A program made the position numbers and the translations under genes. A stretch of 64,000 nucleotides of DNA from Polydactylus sextarius (lineage: Eukaryota; Chordata; Actinopteri; Polynemidae), in contig CM028916.1 of assembly GCA_016801845.1 (NCBI GenBank), positions 19,606,014 through 19,670,013 on the forward strand. The letters are read 5' to 3'. This document shows, piece by piece, positions 25,794 through 39,341 of this stretch (its first letter is position 1; each line of letters starts with the position of its first letter). The notes beneath the pieces are model-generated. The model was not told the origin of the DNA and searched no databases. It saw only the letters and a list, made by a program, of their open reading frames with translations.

Positions 25794-28700
25794 GCGCTGC
25801 CACTGAGTTTTGGGATGGCGTCAGACTCAATTTCCCAAAATCATGGATCCAAGGGAATCATGACTTTTTACCCCACTGCTGAAGAATTCATGAACTTCAG
25901 CCGTTACGTTGCATACATTGAGTCCCAGGGAGCTCATAGAGCAGGCCTGGCTAAAGTAAGTACTGATGCATGTGTTATGTGACCTTACTCTCAAATAGTG
26001 TCAAGAAATAAGAGTAAGTCACTGTCCATCTACCTTCTCCTAGATCGTCCCTCCAAAGGAATGGAAACCTAGAGCATCTTATGATGATATTGATGACTTG
26101 GTGATCCCTGCACCCATCCAGCAGGTGGTCACTGGCCAGTCCGGCCTTTTCACACAGTACAACATTCAGAAGAAAGCCATGTCTGTGAGAGAATTTCGCA
26201 AGATTGCCAACAGTGACAAGTGAGAAACGCAGATATTAAAGGTTCTGTTTCATCAACTGCATTTTTAACTCTCTATACAGGAACTAATTAACTGTAACTG
26301 CTTTGTTCCCCCAGGTTCTGTAGTCCACATTATGATGACTTTGAGGAGCTGGAAAGGAAGTACTGGAAGAATGTGACCTTTAACCCTCCCATATATGGAG
26401 CGGATGTTAATGGTACCCTGTACAACCCTGTGAGTTGACATTTCATGGAAGTTGTTGCCTCCTTGAATATTGATCAGTAGTGATGGGTCTCAGTGTCCTG
26501 CTGTGTACCACTTGACAGGATGTTTTTAGTATTAATAATCATGCTTGTGTTTGTCACTACTGCAATTTTCATGTGTCAATGATTTGATCTGCCCCTGCAG
26601 GAAGTCAAAGAATGGAACATTTGCCACCTGGACACCATTTTGGATACTGTTGAACGTGACAGTGGCATCACTATTGAGGGTGTTAATACACCCTACTTGT
26701 ATTTTGGCATGTGGAAAACCACTTTTGCATGGCACACTGAGGACATGGACCTCTACAGTATCAACTACTTGCACTTCGGAGAACCCAAATCATGGTAAAC
26801 ACACACTGTTCTTTTCTCGATCAGATGCAGAAGTAAAACTGCACATGATGCATTTATAACTCATAACTGACAATGACCCGATATCCTTTCCTACTTGTAC
26901 TACTACTACTACTGTACTACTATTACTACTACAACTCAATGTTACAGTAGAAGATTCCAGCTTGTAGGTTAGTGTACAACCAACCTGCCAATGGAAATTT
27001 GTCATTTACATAAGTCTTCTCACAACCAAATCAGTGAGGCTGCATCAATTATGCAGCTGTGGATCCTTTTGTAGAACGACCAGCTTTGTGTCAAGCAGTC
27101 AAATCAACATCCTGAGTAAAACCGTTGTTTTGTTGATCTGAAAACAATTAACTGCCACAGCCACATCAAAGAGGTAAACTTTTTAAAGGTGTAGGAAAAT
27201 ACACAATTTGTCTCATATAGACTCAATTTCATCATAATATCTGTCTCATAAGCAGCATTCTAGTATTTACTCACAATCAAGCTATGTCGGTGTTTGAACT
27301 TTGATATATCAGATGTTAAAAGGTTGATTTTGCAATGGTTTGGATGTGTGCTGGAGAGATAGTGGTTATATTGGACAAAGGATGTTAGAGATGTAGCTAC
27401 CAGGTAGGAGGAAAAGAGGAAGACCAAAGTGAAGATTCATTGATATAGCGAAGACATGAGAATGGTTGGTGCAACAGTAGCGGAGGCAAGGGATAGAGAA
27501 AAATGGAGGCAAATGATCCTCTGTGGCAACCTCTGTGGGCAGCAGCAGAAAGTAGAAGAAGATATCTGATATCACACAAGAAAGACAGTAAATTGTCATC
27601 ATCTGTTCAGACGAAGGTTAACTACCAGTTTACTGTGAATGAAAAGCCTCATTTGACTGTCTGCAGGTACTGTGTTCCTCCAGAGCATGGGAAGAGATTG
27701 GAGCGTCTGGCTAAAGGTAGGAGAGCAGAAGAATTGTGGGTGTTACCAGCATAAAACTATTCATTGTCCTGAAATCAGGAACGTCCAAGTTATTTAAGAC
27801 AATACATCATTTATCTGTTCTTTCTTCTTCTAGGCTTCTTTCCTGGCAGTGCCCAAAACTGTGAGGCCTTTTTGAGGCACAAGATGACCCTCATCTCTCC
27901 CTCCATCCTTAAAAAATATGGCATTCCATTTGAAAAGGTAGGAGAGCAGCATCTGTTCTCTTATCTATTACATCGACACTATCCAAACTGCAGTTAATAA
28001 TAGCTTTATTACTTCTTCAGATTACTCAGGAGGCTGGTGAGTTCATGATAACTTTCCCCTACGCCTATCATGCTGGTTTCAACCACGGCTTCAACTGTGC
28101 TGAGTCCACCAACTTTGCCACAGAGAGATGGATCGAATATGGCAAGCAAGCGGTTTTGGTGAGTACTGCGGAAATGACAGCAGGAGAAAGCCATACTTAA
28201 ACTTAATTTGAATGAGTTTGGTATGTTGACAATTAGACCCACAATCAAATCAACTTTATGCCTTTTGAATCACAACCTGTTTTGCTTTTATCTCCCTCAG
28301 TGCTCATGCCGCAAGGACATGGTGAAGATCTCCATGGATGTATTTGTGAAGAAATATCAGCCTGATCGCTATGAACAGTGGCTCACGGGACGCGATGTGG
28401 TTCCCATCGACCACTCAAGGCCGACCCCAGAGGCCAAGGAGTTCCTGGGGGACTCTTTCAATGACGTCACTAGCAACAGCAACAACAGCTCTGCAGAGAG
28501 CGGTGGGGAAGACGGAGAGCGAAAGAGGTAAGTTATTTATTGAAAGAGGGTGTTTCAGTTTGTAAGCATTCTTTTTTGACTGGTTTGCACACAGAAATGT
28601 AGAACATGCTTAGCGACATGTAGTACTCCTGTGTTGTTGTTTTGCACTTCCTCTTGGGTGTCAACTGTGCAAAGTCCTGTGACGTCATGTGACCAGAGAG

Positions 28701-31700
28701 CATTGAGCCCGTAACATTGCCGGTTTTTTTTTTTTTTGTCTTGTCTTGTTTTTTATAAATGCAGTGGTGAGAACATGACCTGTGTTAGGTTTGTCTCCAA
28801 CAGAAATAACTTTCATCATTAGTTCTCAGGAGATGCAGCAATTTAGAGCATTAGTCAGTAGTTACAATGAAGTGTTCTAATGATTCACTCAATTTAATGG
28901 TTTTTGTAGTGCACCTGACTGTGTAAAGAGCTATGTATAAATGGTAATTATTCCACATTCTTTACCAATTAGAAGATGTTTAACTCCTACTAACTAACTG
29001 CCACATATATGGAAATCAATGAACCAAATAAGAAGTAATTTCAGCACTAATTACTGTAGATAAAACATATAAATGCTGTTATTTCTTTATAAGTAATGAG
29101 TATCACTGTAATATGGTAATAGCAAATATTTCTGTGGTGAGTATATGTTATGACAATATAACCTATATATAATAACCTCATGCGGTTATGAGGTTATTTA
29201 GAATAACTGCAAAATATTTTGTTAATTTTCACTGCATCATTTACATCTTATTGATATTACTGCTATTAATCCAGTAGACCAGGTTAGTGCATCACTATTT
29301 TTCAACCTTTATTTTAATATGAAGATGAACATCTCCAAAGCTGAATTTAAGTTTGCCACAACTTTGCTTAAAAACCAGCAGGTGGCAGTCACAACTTGTC
29401 TTATGTTCTAATGGTGGTTTCAGTTCCATTTCTTATATTTAAGAAATAATAATAATTCCTCAGTCCCTCACACGAGGTGCCAGCAGCATGTTAGTGGGTA
29501 TGATTGGAATTTACTGGACTCCATGTGTGAGATACAGGCGTTGACATTGGTTTACCACCAGCCAGCAGGTGCTTATGGTGAAACATATGCTCTAACCACT
29601 GTGCACCTGCAGGAAAACCAGCCAGCTGCTGGTGGATCCATAGAGGGAAATTTAATTTAATGTTATTGATGGTTAAATGGCAGTTGAGTTGAGTGAATGA
29701 GGTTAACAACAGCAGAGACACAGCAGAACAGATGTGGCGCTTTAGCCTCGTAGGTGACCACATCACAAAGTGTTGATCATTGCAGTATATGTTTAATTCC
29801 ACTTTCAGTTTTACTGTACAGTTGGAGAAGTGCGTATTTGTTTGACTGAGTTAAGGTAATCAAGTGCAAGAACAAACAAAGTGATTTCTAATCCCTAAAT
29901 GCTGACACGAAGGGAATTTGGTGCACATGTATGTCTAATCACATTTAATGTCATCTCACATTTTATAAATGTCATGTTTGTTGTGCCTTCATTGCTGATT
30001 TACTCGGGTATCTATTAACAAAACATTAACAAGTTTTAATTATTGTATCTAACCTGTTGTTTTGTTTTTGTTTGTTTCTATTCCGTTGCTCTATGTCTGA
30101 ATTTGGTAAAACCTCAGTGCTACACAGAGGATAGAGACCAAGCGACACAGGGTGTGTCTGGATGTGCCGGAGGAGGTTGTTCCCAAGGATGAAGATGAAG
30201 AAGATGAGCAGTATGGGAAACGTCCCAGGCTGAGCCTTATACCTCCACGCACTGTGTCACAAGATGGCAAGAGAAATAAAGGTGTCGTTACCTGTGCATC
30301 ATCTTTAAGCTCTATCTGTTTAGTATTCTTACGTCTTAGTATTCTTATCTGTATTGTTTTTGTGTAGATGTTTCAAACTCAGCTTTGTTTTGCAAAGAAA
30401 ATGAGAAAGTGAAGAGAAATGAAAGTTAAGTTTTTACCTTCATTTCCTGAACAAACCTCTGAATTTAATTTTCAGGCCCGCCAAAGCTGGTTGTTACGCC
30501 AACCAAGCTCACATTAATGGATCCATTTCACAGAGGTTTGACCCAAAGTAACACTGACGGAGGCCGTCCCCCTCACTATACGAAGACTCGCGCACCTGCA
30601 ATCTCTTCTCAGTCCCAGGCCAGAAACGGACATCTGTCAGTTTCAGTGGCACCAACGTGGACAGAAGCCACAGCTCGGCCTGCGCGAAAGATGGGAGTAG
30701 CCAGTCTGCTCTTCCACAGGACTCTGAGTCCAAAAGACACTCTTCAGGTGCACAGCTACACCTTAGAGAAGCAGCGGCAGCCTCACACACAGCTCCAAGT
30801 GCACAGCTACGCCAGAGAGCATCAACCACGTCATCTCCAGCACAAAACCTACACATCGTCTCACACACAAGTTCAGTCTTTGTCTCCAGCTCCAAGCTGC
30901 AAAATATCACAGCCAGAGTCCAGAGTCGTTCTTACCAAAGCACCTAGTGAGTCAGAGGCACAGAGTCCTGTGGAACAGGACCAAGAGGAGGACAAACCAA
31001 AAATGTCAACATCCCATGAAGCTCCGGCTGAAGTGGAGACGCCTGAAGATGAACTTGTAAGCAAGTCTGATTCCTTTGAAGATGAAGCACAACCGTCAGA
31101 GCTGAGCAAAGTGGAGATAGAGGCCCCTAAGAACAACAAGAGAAAGGTCAATGGCTTTAATTTTTTTTTTTTTTTTTTTTTTGAAAATCCACTTGAATTT
31201 TCCAACAAACACATCTAAAATGCTACATCACAGTTGACTCTGTGGCTCTGTTCAGTGCATGTTCCTCTGCTGTCTGTAGTGTGTAGTACATGCACTGGCT
31301 GTATCTCAGCCAAGCAGATGTAGCTGTTAACCTCCCTTTGCTTTGTTGTGCAGACGTGCATGTTGGCACTAAAGAAAAACATAGAATGCCATTTTTGGCG
31401 GCTCTGTACTGGTGCATCTCTCTTGCATGATGTTGGCTCACTAATCTCTTCAAGCTCAGCATCATTACTGATTAGCACTAACAAGTTTTTGATTAACTCT
31501 CTGGCGATGGTAATTACAAAATATCAGCCGTTATTCCAAAGTATACCATGAACTTTCAATGTTATTCGTGCTTATTCAAACTACAGAGTAACCAATGCCC
31601 CCTTGTGGATAGTGGTATTACCATCCTGAAAGACACCATTCCTGTCCCGAAACCAAATCACAATGAGATGAAGGTGATCACTCAGATCCGTCATGTAAGT

Positions 31701-34700
31701 AGCCATGCAACTAGTGGCTGTGATCAAAGTGCACATGTGCATACAAGTACAGAGCTCCCAGTGTACCGCAGTATAGGAAAACATCTTGGCAGCCAATGTT
31801 GAGTTTATTGCTCCAGCTACAGTATAATTCTTGTTTTGAATTGCTCTCTCTATACATGTGTTACTCTAGCAGATCTCAGAGGAGCAGTCGTATTGTAAAT
31901 CAGTGGCGAAGAAGCAGCAGCAGCAGCAGGAGGAGCAGGAGCAGCAGGAGGAGCTGGAGCAGCTTCGTAAACTGCCTCGTCACCACCCTCTCATCAGAGA
32001 GGTGCACAGTGACGATGGTAAACACAACGTTGTCCCCCTATTAGTCTAAATTATACTATTCTGTGTAACAAATGAACTAAAATTATAAACTGTCCGTTAA
32101 CAAAGTACAGTTAACCTGAACTCAGTCGGTTGTGTTTCCAGTTATTAATAACATTTGCTTTCCTCTGCAGAAGCAAACATGTATCTTGAACTGGAACAAG
32201 AGGAGAAGGAGGAGTGGGCAAAGCCCCTAACTCAGCTGTGGCAGTGTCGACCTTATAACCCCCAGGCTGAGAGAGAGTACAACAAGACCATGGGCCAGCA
32301 GGCGCCATACTGCTCCATCTGCCTGATCTTCCACACTTATCATCAAGTGAGAATAGTTTTTATTGCTTAAGTATTTTTATGTAATAGTTTCCTGAAGTTC
32401 GCTGTGTTGTTTAGTTGTGTTATCACCACATTTATATGTAACCGTTTTATAGGTCAGCCGTAATTTATCAATGCTGGCAAAATATTTACAATGTAATTTA
32501 AATAGCTATAGATTAAGTGTTAACAAGCTTGTGGGTTTTTAATTTTCCCCTCAAGTCCGAGTCCAGCAGTGGGAGTTCCAGCATGATGCTGGTGAACCGT
32601 CCAGGAGGCCGCCAGTGGTCCAAACCGCTCATCCCAGAAATGTGCTTCAACACCCAAACCAGCAAGACGAACGACAGCGAGGAGGGACAGCTGTCGAACC
32701 CGCACGTAGCAGAGGACGGGACCAGCCGGCTCGTCAGCTGCACTCAGTGCTGCGTCCGTGTTCACACCAGTAAGACTGTTTAAACTGTTAGCACTCGCAG
32801 TTGTATGAAAATGACCTTCGGTAAATATTATATCAGTAAATATTATATATGAATTATGGATGAATTTACTAACACGCCTGTGGACCGTTCGGCACCACTA
32901 AGAGGTTACCCAGTCTGTCTGGGATCAACTATGTAGCTGAACAAAGTGCTACTGTTTAAATCAAACATGAGTTTTATTTTATTTTATTTATTTATTTTTA
33001 CATCATATGTCTTATATGTCTTTTTTATGTTGTTGTTTCTGCTCCTTCCATGTTCATTTCTTTTAAAGTATTGAGCAACTTTTGTCTCCCTATTCTGACA
33101 GTGAATGTACTAACACAAACACTGTCACTACGTTCGTGCCCTCAGTCCCCTCACTCTTCTTCATCCCTCTCCAAAAGGGAAAAACCACACTAACACGCTG
33201 ACTGCAATCCATGTTTGTCCTTGCCATCAATTGTTTTCTTTTTTTAGACCGTAATCTTTCCTTTTTTCTCTTTTTCTGTCTATATGATCAGATGTTTCTT
33301 TCCGTTGGATGAAGAGTTTTTTTTTTGTCTTTTCTAATTAAAAACTTCTTCTAGACGCTCCACATAGCTCATGCTGAGTGATATAAAGCTCATCGCTCAT
33401 GATGCATGATGTGGCAGCTCCACAGACACAAGATTTAAAATACTATTATACAGTAATTTGTAACTGTATTGACTGCCGCTGATATCTTAATCAGCATCGT
33501 GTCTACTAATTTGAAAAGAGCTCAATAGGCGTCTTTTCCAAGCCAAACCAGTCAGTAAATCCTTAAATGGTTAAGAAGAAACACCCACACTCTAAGGTCA
33601 CTTCCAGTTCACAGATGTTTCATCCCATCTTCCTGTTAGTCTAAGTGGGAAATGTGTTATTGCAGTTAAAATAATAAAAAGTTGCACTTCTTTTACTAGG
33701 CCAAACAACATTTAAGTAAAGCATCAGAGAAGTCAAAGTGTGTCATGTTATTGTGTTTCTGTTCAGGTTGCTATGGCGTTTCTGGTGACGAAGCGGAGCT
33801 GGACGACTGGCTGTGTGCTCGCTGTGAGGCAGACGCCACCACTGAGGTCAGTTAATTCGGTTAGAGCACCTGTATGAGACTGTTTGTATTTTGAGATAAG
33901 TAATTCACACTACACTCTTGATATTGACACAGGTAACAGACAAACCTACACATACAGCTGTGATGCTGCTGAGTTGTTGAACTGAGGTTAATTGCTGCTC
34001 TGGCTAAGACCTTGAAAGCACTTATGACACGATGAACTTTTATTTTATCTCTGGCTTGTCCAACTCGGTATAAACTACTGGTACACAGCACCACACTGCT
34101 TGTTGACGGCCTCAGCGGCTCATCTTTCATCACATCTAAATAAACTTGACCCTCTGTGGCACCGCTTCCTTTGTTCTGAGACAGTCGGCATTCCCTTCCT
34201 TTCGCTGTTGCCGTTTGAGGGCATTTGTTTTCTCTCTACTTTGTTTGAAAAGTTCATCATTTAAATTTCCTTCGCTTTAAACATTCCTGTCCACTCAGAA
34301 CAATAGATGAGACGTTCTGGGAATGTGACTCGGTGTTGGCACCAACACCTGACCCACCGGTTGGAAGCGCTCCACTGTAGAAGTCATCACGTCTCCTCAA
34401 AGGACTTTGATTTCAGACTCTTTCTGCTCTCACTCGTCTGGGTTTTCAGTTTTAGAATATATGAGCTGAAATGCGATGACTGAATGTTGAGATATTTTGT
34501 TGTGTAGCTTTATTTATTAAAACGTATAATCCTGTGAAAGAAAATGCCGGAGCCTTTCCTGACATCCACCATATTAGTTATGCAGTGGGTTACAGAAATA
34601 AAATGGTTTTCTTTTATAACTCTGATCTGATCCACAGCTCAAGCTACAAATAACACCCTTCAGGATACTGTATATCCAGACATCCAGATTTACGTGTGAC

Positions 34701-37700
34701 GATATAAAGAGGTCAGCTGCCAGAGGTTGTAATTCACACAATAACCAACATTGTTGTCTGTTTCTTTGTGTAGGACTGCTGTCTGTGTTCCCTGAGAGGA
34801 GGAGCCCTGCAGAGAGCCAACAATGACAAGTAAGTAACACAGTAAACACTAGAGCTGCCATCACAACACTTCTTTCCTCTTACTGCAGTTGAGAGCACCA
34901 CTGAAGATGTACTGTTTTCTGTGTGATCATGGGATCTATTTCAGAAGTACAATATACAAACCCTCCTTTAAGCCTGAGAGACAAGACCTGTGTTTTTTCT
35001 AAGAAAATACAATATGTGTCTTTAAATCAGGAAATCTTCATGGTCACAGTCATGAATTTATGGAAATAACAGCAAAAGAGCATATTAGACACGGGTTAAT
35101 GTTGTTTATGAAACAGCCCAGTCATAGAGTCAGTGTGGTTACAACACAGCAGATTGCTCCTCATGCGAATCATTCACTGTCTGGTTCTGTATTTTACTGC
35201 TGAGATTCACCCTCTGGATCAAATTCAAAGACACACACATTTACACAGACAATGTGTTAGTAGTTGTTACACAACCTGAGCCTGTGGTTGCATTTACAGT
35301 TGGGCAGAAACACAGTGTTCAAAGACACGAGGGTGTGATTGAGTTTTAGAAAATAAACTGAAAATCTTAATCTTATTCAGCCGTGTGGATGTACTTTGTT
35401 GTGAGTTCCTGCTTATTATTATTATTATTATTATTATTACTGAGAATGATATATTAAAGCTATAGGTCTACAGACTACAGTCTTGAATCAATGACACAAG
35501 GAAATCAGGTCAAAAAAAACAATGACCTCATAAATCTTTTTGTTTTTTTCTTGTTTTAGGTTGACCTAGCATTTTTTCCACTTTACTTGATTATTTAAAA
35601 AGCCTTTTTTTCTGGTGACATTGAGTTGATTTTCTTTAGTTCTTGTCCGTTATTTCCCAGAGTCAAGTGCTTTGTACCGTAGTTTGCTGCAGTTAAGTGC
35701 TCTAAAAATATAGATGGTGATGATAATGACTATCACCATTAGTATGTAATTCTGTGATCCGTTTATGTGTTTAGATATGTTCATTAAGTTTCCACAATCA
35801 TTTAAAAGTAAAACTATTTTTTAAAATTCTTACATCATATGGTTTTAAACCACTGCTCAAAGATGTCTCAAGATCAGTCACTGGGCTTTTCTCAAGCTTT
35901 CAGCCACACCTCAGGGTTTCTCAATATACAGTTTCACAAAATCGAAGATTTGTAAATCTGTAGTTTTTGTCAAACAAGGTTTCTGATGCCAATAAAGAAG
36001 CTTTCACATTTGGGTGAATATATCCCGATTTCATTTGAAATAAAATGTTTGCATGTTTATTAATTTGTATTTTATTTTCAATATTTGTGTTTGTACCAGC
36101 CTTAAAGTTCAGCAGTAGACGGGCTCCCCACAGTGTTCAGTTGTTTAAACATTGTGAGCACGTAGCTGAACGTGGGGCTGTGACATTTTTTTTTTTTTTT
36201 TTTTTGGAATCATTGTGCCCTGGACGTTGAACTGTTTATCCTTAAATCCTCTTCATATTTGCATTTGACACAGGTGGGTTCATGTGCTGTGTGCCATCAC
36301 CGTGTTGGAGGCTTGCTTTGTCAACATCACTGAGCGAAGCCCCATCGACCTCTCTGCCATTCCACTGCCTCGGTTCAGACTGGTAAGCGTCGCTGCTCAT
36401 ACAGGCAGCGTGCGTTTGATGACGCACGTTTCCTGTCAGTGGAGCCAGTTTGGCTCCTCTTGTCTGTTCTCACTCGGTTTCACTTCTCATTTTGTCGCCT
36501 GGAAGTCTCTGAATGATTGCAGCCGTGTTTTGAAGAAATAAAAAACTCAGTAAAACTCAGATTAAGAAGTTATTAAATGAATTACTGTCAACCACTATAA
36601 GTTAATAAGATAAGACTTGAAAACAGCATGAATCACTGACTACACACTTACTGTATGAGTCACGAACAAACAGTCCAGTGGAAATAATTCAGGACTGGAT
36701 CACAATAGTTGGCCTTGTTTCCATTGTTATAGCTCCTGATCTCAGTGGAGCTTTTTATGAGTTGAAATCTAAATAAGGACACATGATGTCACACCTCAAT
36801 CAGAAGGAATTTCCCTCAGATTTTTCTATTTCTCTTCTGTCTTTCCTTCCTCTGCATTTCCTTTACTTCACCCTGTTAACTTTTCCTCTTCACTCCCCAT
36901 TCTCCCTCCACCTCTCTGCCTCTTTGTCACTCTGGTAGAAGTGTGTGTACTGCAGGAAACGGATGAAGAGGGAAGTGATGGGCTGCTGCGTCCAGTGCTC
37001 CCACGGGCGCTGCTCCACGGCATTTCACCCCACCTGCGCTCAGGCAGCTGGGATCCTCATGCATCCGGACGACTGGCCGTTCATAGTCTTCATCACCTGC
37101 CACAGACACCGAGCCCCCGTCATGCCTGAGGTAACGCGGCACAAACAGGCCACTGTAAAGGTCACTTCAAAGTTTCCTCGAGCTGTGTTTACATCTTATT
37201 TACATTTCACACATGCAGTCATTCACAGCTGTGTCTAATCTCAGTGCTCTGCTCAGATTAGCCGATTTCCATTAAAACAGATGCTGTGACGTTTAGCACT
37301 GTAATGACATTTTTTTCCCCACAAGCACTTCCTCTATCGTGTCTGAGAACCGATGTGCCTTTTGGATTTTATGGCTCATAATATTTTATAGTAAAAATGC
37401 AACTATTGTTGAACACAGCGCCGCCTGTAAACAAAGCCTTAAGACTTTAGTCCGAGACTTTTTTTCCCTCAGTTCTTCTTTGTAAATAAAGTTTTCATCC
37501 TTCCAATCATGAGTCAGTAATTTCTGCAGCAGGAAGGTGCTATATAATTTGGTGCCTGTCTGTACTTGTTTTTGCCTTTGGGTTATCACACCAGGCACGA
37601 ATCCTTGAACTCAGACTTGAAATTCTAAACAAAGATTACATGATTTTCCAGTGACTAAGAATGAGAAAGGTTTTCTTGATTATATAATAAGGTTAGAAAA

Positions 37701-39341
37701 CCAGACTTGTCAGGTAAAAACATTTCTTTAATTAACTTGTGTAGCTGTATTTCAACCTTGTACTGTGCTGGTATCTGAGATGGTGCTTTTGATAATTTCC
37801 AGTCACAAGTTCTTTTCTTCCCAGTTTATAAGATGAATAAACACGTTGTGTCTTTAGGGATTTCTAACAGAGAAGCTTTGTGTAAAGATGGTGGTTTCAT
37901 CAACCGTGCAGCATAGAAACTTTATGGGAACATCCGTTTTATTCTGTCAAATTGCCACAGGAATTCTTCCTTTAGTGCTTCTTCATGCTGTTTGGAGTCA
38001 CTAATTGGGGGAGACAAACATCTGTTTGCTGCTGTCAAGAGACACACAGCGACAAAATAATGTTCACTCAGCTCGAACTTGTGAAGCTTGTGTTTTTGCT
38101 GCTGTGGTTTTCAGCTTCGTCACAACAAGTCTGGACTTGTTGCTGACAAACCTTGGCTTTTATACCCTGCTGTATTATTGTTACAAGCAGCAGCACAATG
38201 TCTCGGCTGCATATCACTGTCTGAAAACTTATCACTGAATTAAACTGATTCATGCGGGCTTTTACTATTTATGGCTTTTCAAACATTCTTCTCTTTCCTG
38301 TGGCATCAAGCAGTCACTGATTAATATACTTTTTTGTTTGATTTTTGTCTTTTAGCGAAACAAAGCGTCAATGCGAGAGCTGACAGTCGGACAGAAGGTG
38401 ATCTGCAAATACAAAAATGGCCGTTATTACCACAGCGAGGTGATGGAGCTGACCACAGCCACTTTCTATGAGGTGGTGTTCGACGATGGGTCCTACAGCG
38501 ACAACCTCTTCCCTGAAGACATCGAGGTTGATAAAGATCATTTAAAACCTTGCTGATAAACTGAAGTAACAGATGGACATCAAAACCAGCTCAAGTGTCT
38601 TTATCTAACACACGGTCTGTGTCCCCCGCTCACTTTGATGTGTTTGCAGAACCGTGACTGCGTCCATCTTGGTCCACCCGCTGAAGGTGACGCTGTTCAA
38701 GTGAGGTGGACAGATGGGCTGATATACGGAGCCAAATTTGTGGCATCACACTCCATTCCCATGTACCTGGTAAATACTTCTTACCCTTATCTGTGTTTCC
38801 TTTATGTCTCACTGGTCCTGATCTAAAACTATCTGGAGTTGTCAGCGTATTTTCTTCAAAATTGGCGAGGCCCGTGTGGGTAAAAATATACACCGTTGCA
38901 AAACATTTGAAATCAGCATTTGGTCAAATCCAATGCAGTGAATGGAATTAACAAACACATTATTTGCATTTTAATGAATTAATTTTTTACGTTTATGTGA
39001 ATCATGTGGTTGTGTGTTCATTCAGGTGGAGTTTGAGGATGGATCACAGATCAGTGTCAAACGAGAAGACATCTACACTCTGGATGAGGATCTGCCCAAA
39101 CGGGTCAAGTCTAGAATGGTAACTTCAAATTCTCCTTTAAATGTAAATAAGTGAAGCACCAGCAAAGCTCTGATTTCTGTATGTGATGTCGTTTGTTTCT
39201 CAGTCGGTGGCGTCAGACATGCGTTTTGAGCTCTTCACCCAGAGCGACGTCAAACAGAACTCCAAGAGACAACGTGTGATCAACTCTCGATACAGAGAGG
39301 ACTACATTGAGCCCGTCATCTACAGAGCCATCATGGAGTGA
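25794..39341 (+). CDS. kdm4a: KDM4A (JMJD2A) histone H3K9/H3K36 demethylase, complete coding region
   Basis: Fe(II)/2-oxoglutarate-dependent nuclear demethylase. The ATG is at 25815-25817 in the exon beginning 25794. Exon ends: 25955; 26044-26219; 26315-26429; 26601-26794; 27667-27716; 27834-27937; 28021-28158; 28301-28527; 30118-30281; 30476-31146; 31873-32017; 32171-32346; 32556-32769; 33767-33846; 34774-34829; 36274-36382; 36939-37130; 38356-38526; 38650-38769; 39026-39118; 39204-39341 (TGA). All phases agree: 3474 nt, 1157 residues, somewhat longer than human (1064). JmjN is in the first coding exon (IMTFYPTAEEF). The JmjC metal ligands are present: His189 and Glu191 in WHTED, and His277 in YHAGFNHGFN. 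The zinc ligands Cys235, His241, Cys307 and Cys309 are also intact (NCEAFLRH, CSCRKD), so it should be active. PHD and extended PHD lie in exons 32171-37130, and the double Tudor in exons 38356-39118 (VRWTDGLIYGAKFVASH). The C-terminus YIEPVIYRAIME and the downstream st3gal3 favour KDM4A over KDM4B or KDM4C. The weakest donors are GTCAAT (31147) and GTTGAT (38527). Confidence 0.96.
26898..26933. repeat. (TAC)n microsatellite
   Basis: An interrupted TAC/TAT trinucleotide tract in the kdm4a intron after the exon that carries the JmjC metal ligands His189 and Glu191. Confidence 0.85.
27330..27572 (+). mobile_element. Decayed 3' end of an RTE-like non-LTR retrotransposon
   Basis: Lies in the kdm4a intron 26795-27666. 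Read in shifting frames it gives RRKRGRPK, then a stop, then DREKWRQMILCGN, and ends in a GCAGCAGAAAGTAGAAGAAGA tail. This resembles, from memory, the C-terminus and tail of a fish RTE-type LINE. Stops and frameshifts show it is dead. A 5'-truncated insertion of about 240 bp is the likely origin. Confidence 0.6.
28528..30117 (+). other. kdm4a: Long kdm4a intron
   Basis: No additional exon is recognised between the JmjC-proximal exon and the exon at 30118. A poly-T run lies at about 28725-28737. A possible tRNA-like SINE is listed separately. The interval contains TGACGTCA-like and TCATGTGACC strings near 28680-28695, which may be chance. Confidence 0.6.
29465..29612 (-). mobile_element. Possible tRNA-derived SINE remnant
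   Basis: On the minus strand, GCACAGTGGTTAGAGC resembles a tRNA A-box head. It is followed about 35 nt later by GGTGGTAAACC, a poor B box. The spacing and the CACCATAAGCACC middle recall fish tRNA-SINEs. The B box is degraded and no clear tail or target duplication is seen. Confidence 0.35.
35413..35439. repeat. (TTA)9 microsatellite
   Basis: Nine uninterrupted TTA units in the kdm4a intron 34830-36273. Confidence 0.95.

Noticed and set aside
30657..31214. Open frames overlapping the large kdm4a exon in other frames
   Set aside because: They are shadows of the real frame, which keeps phase with both neighbouring exons.
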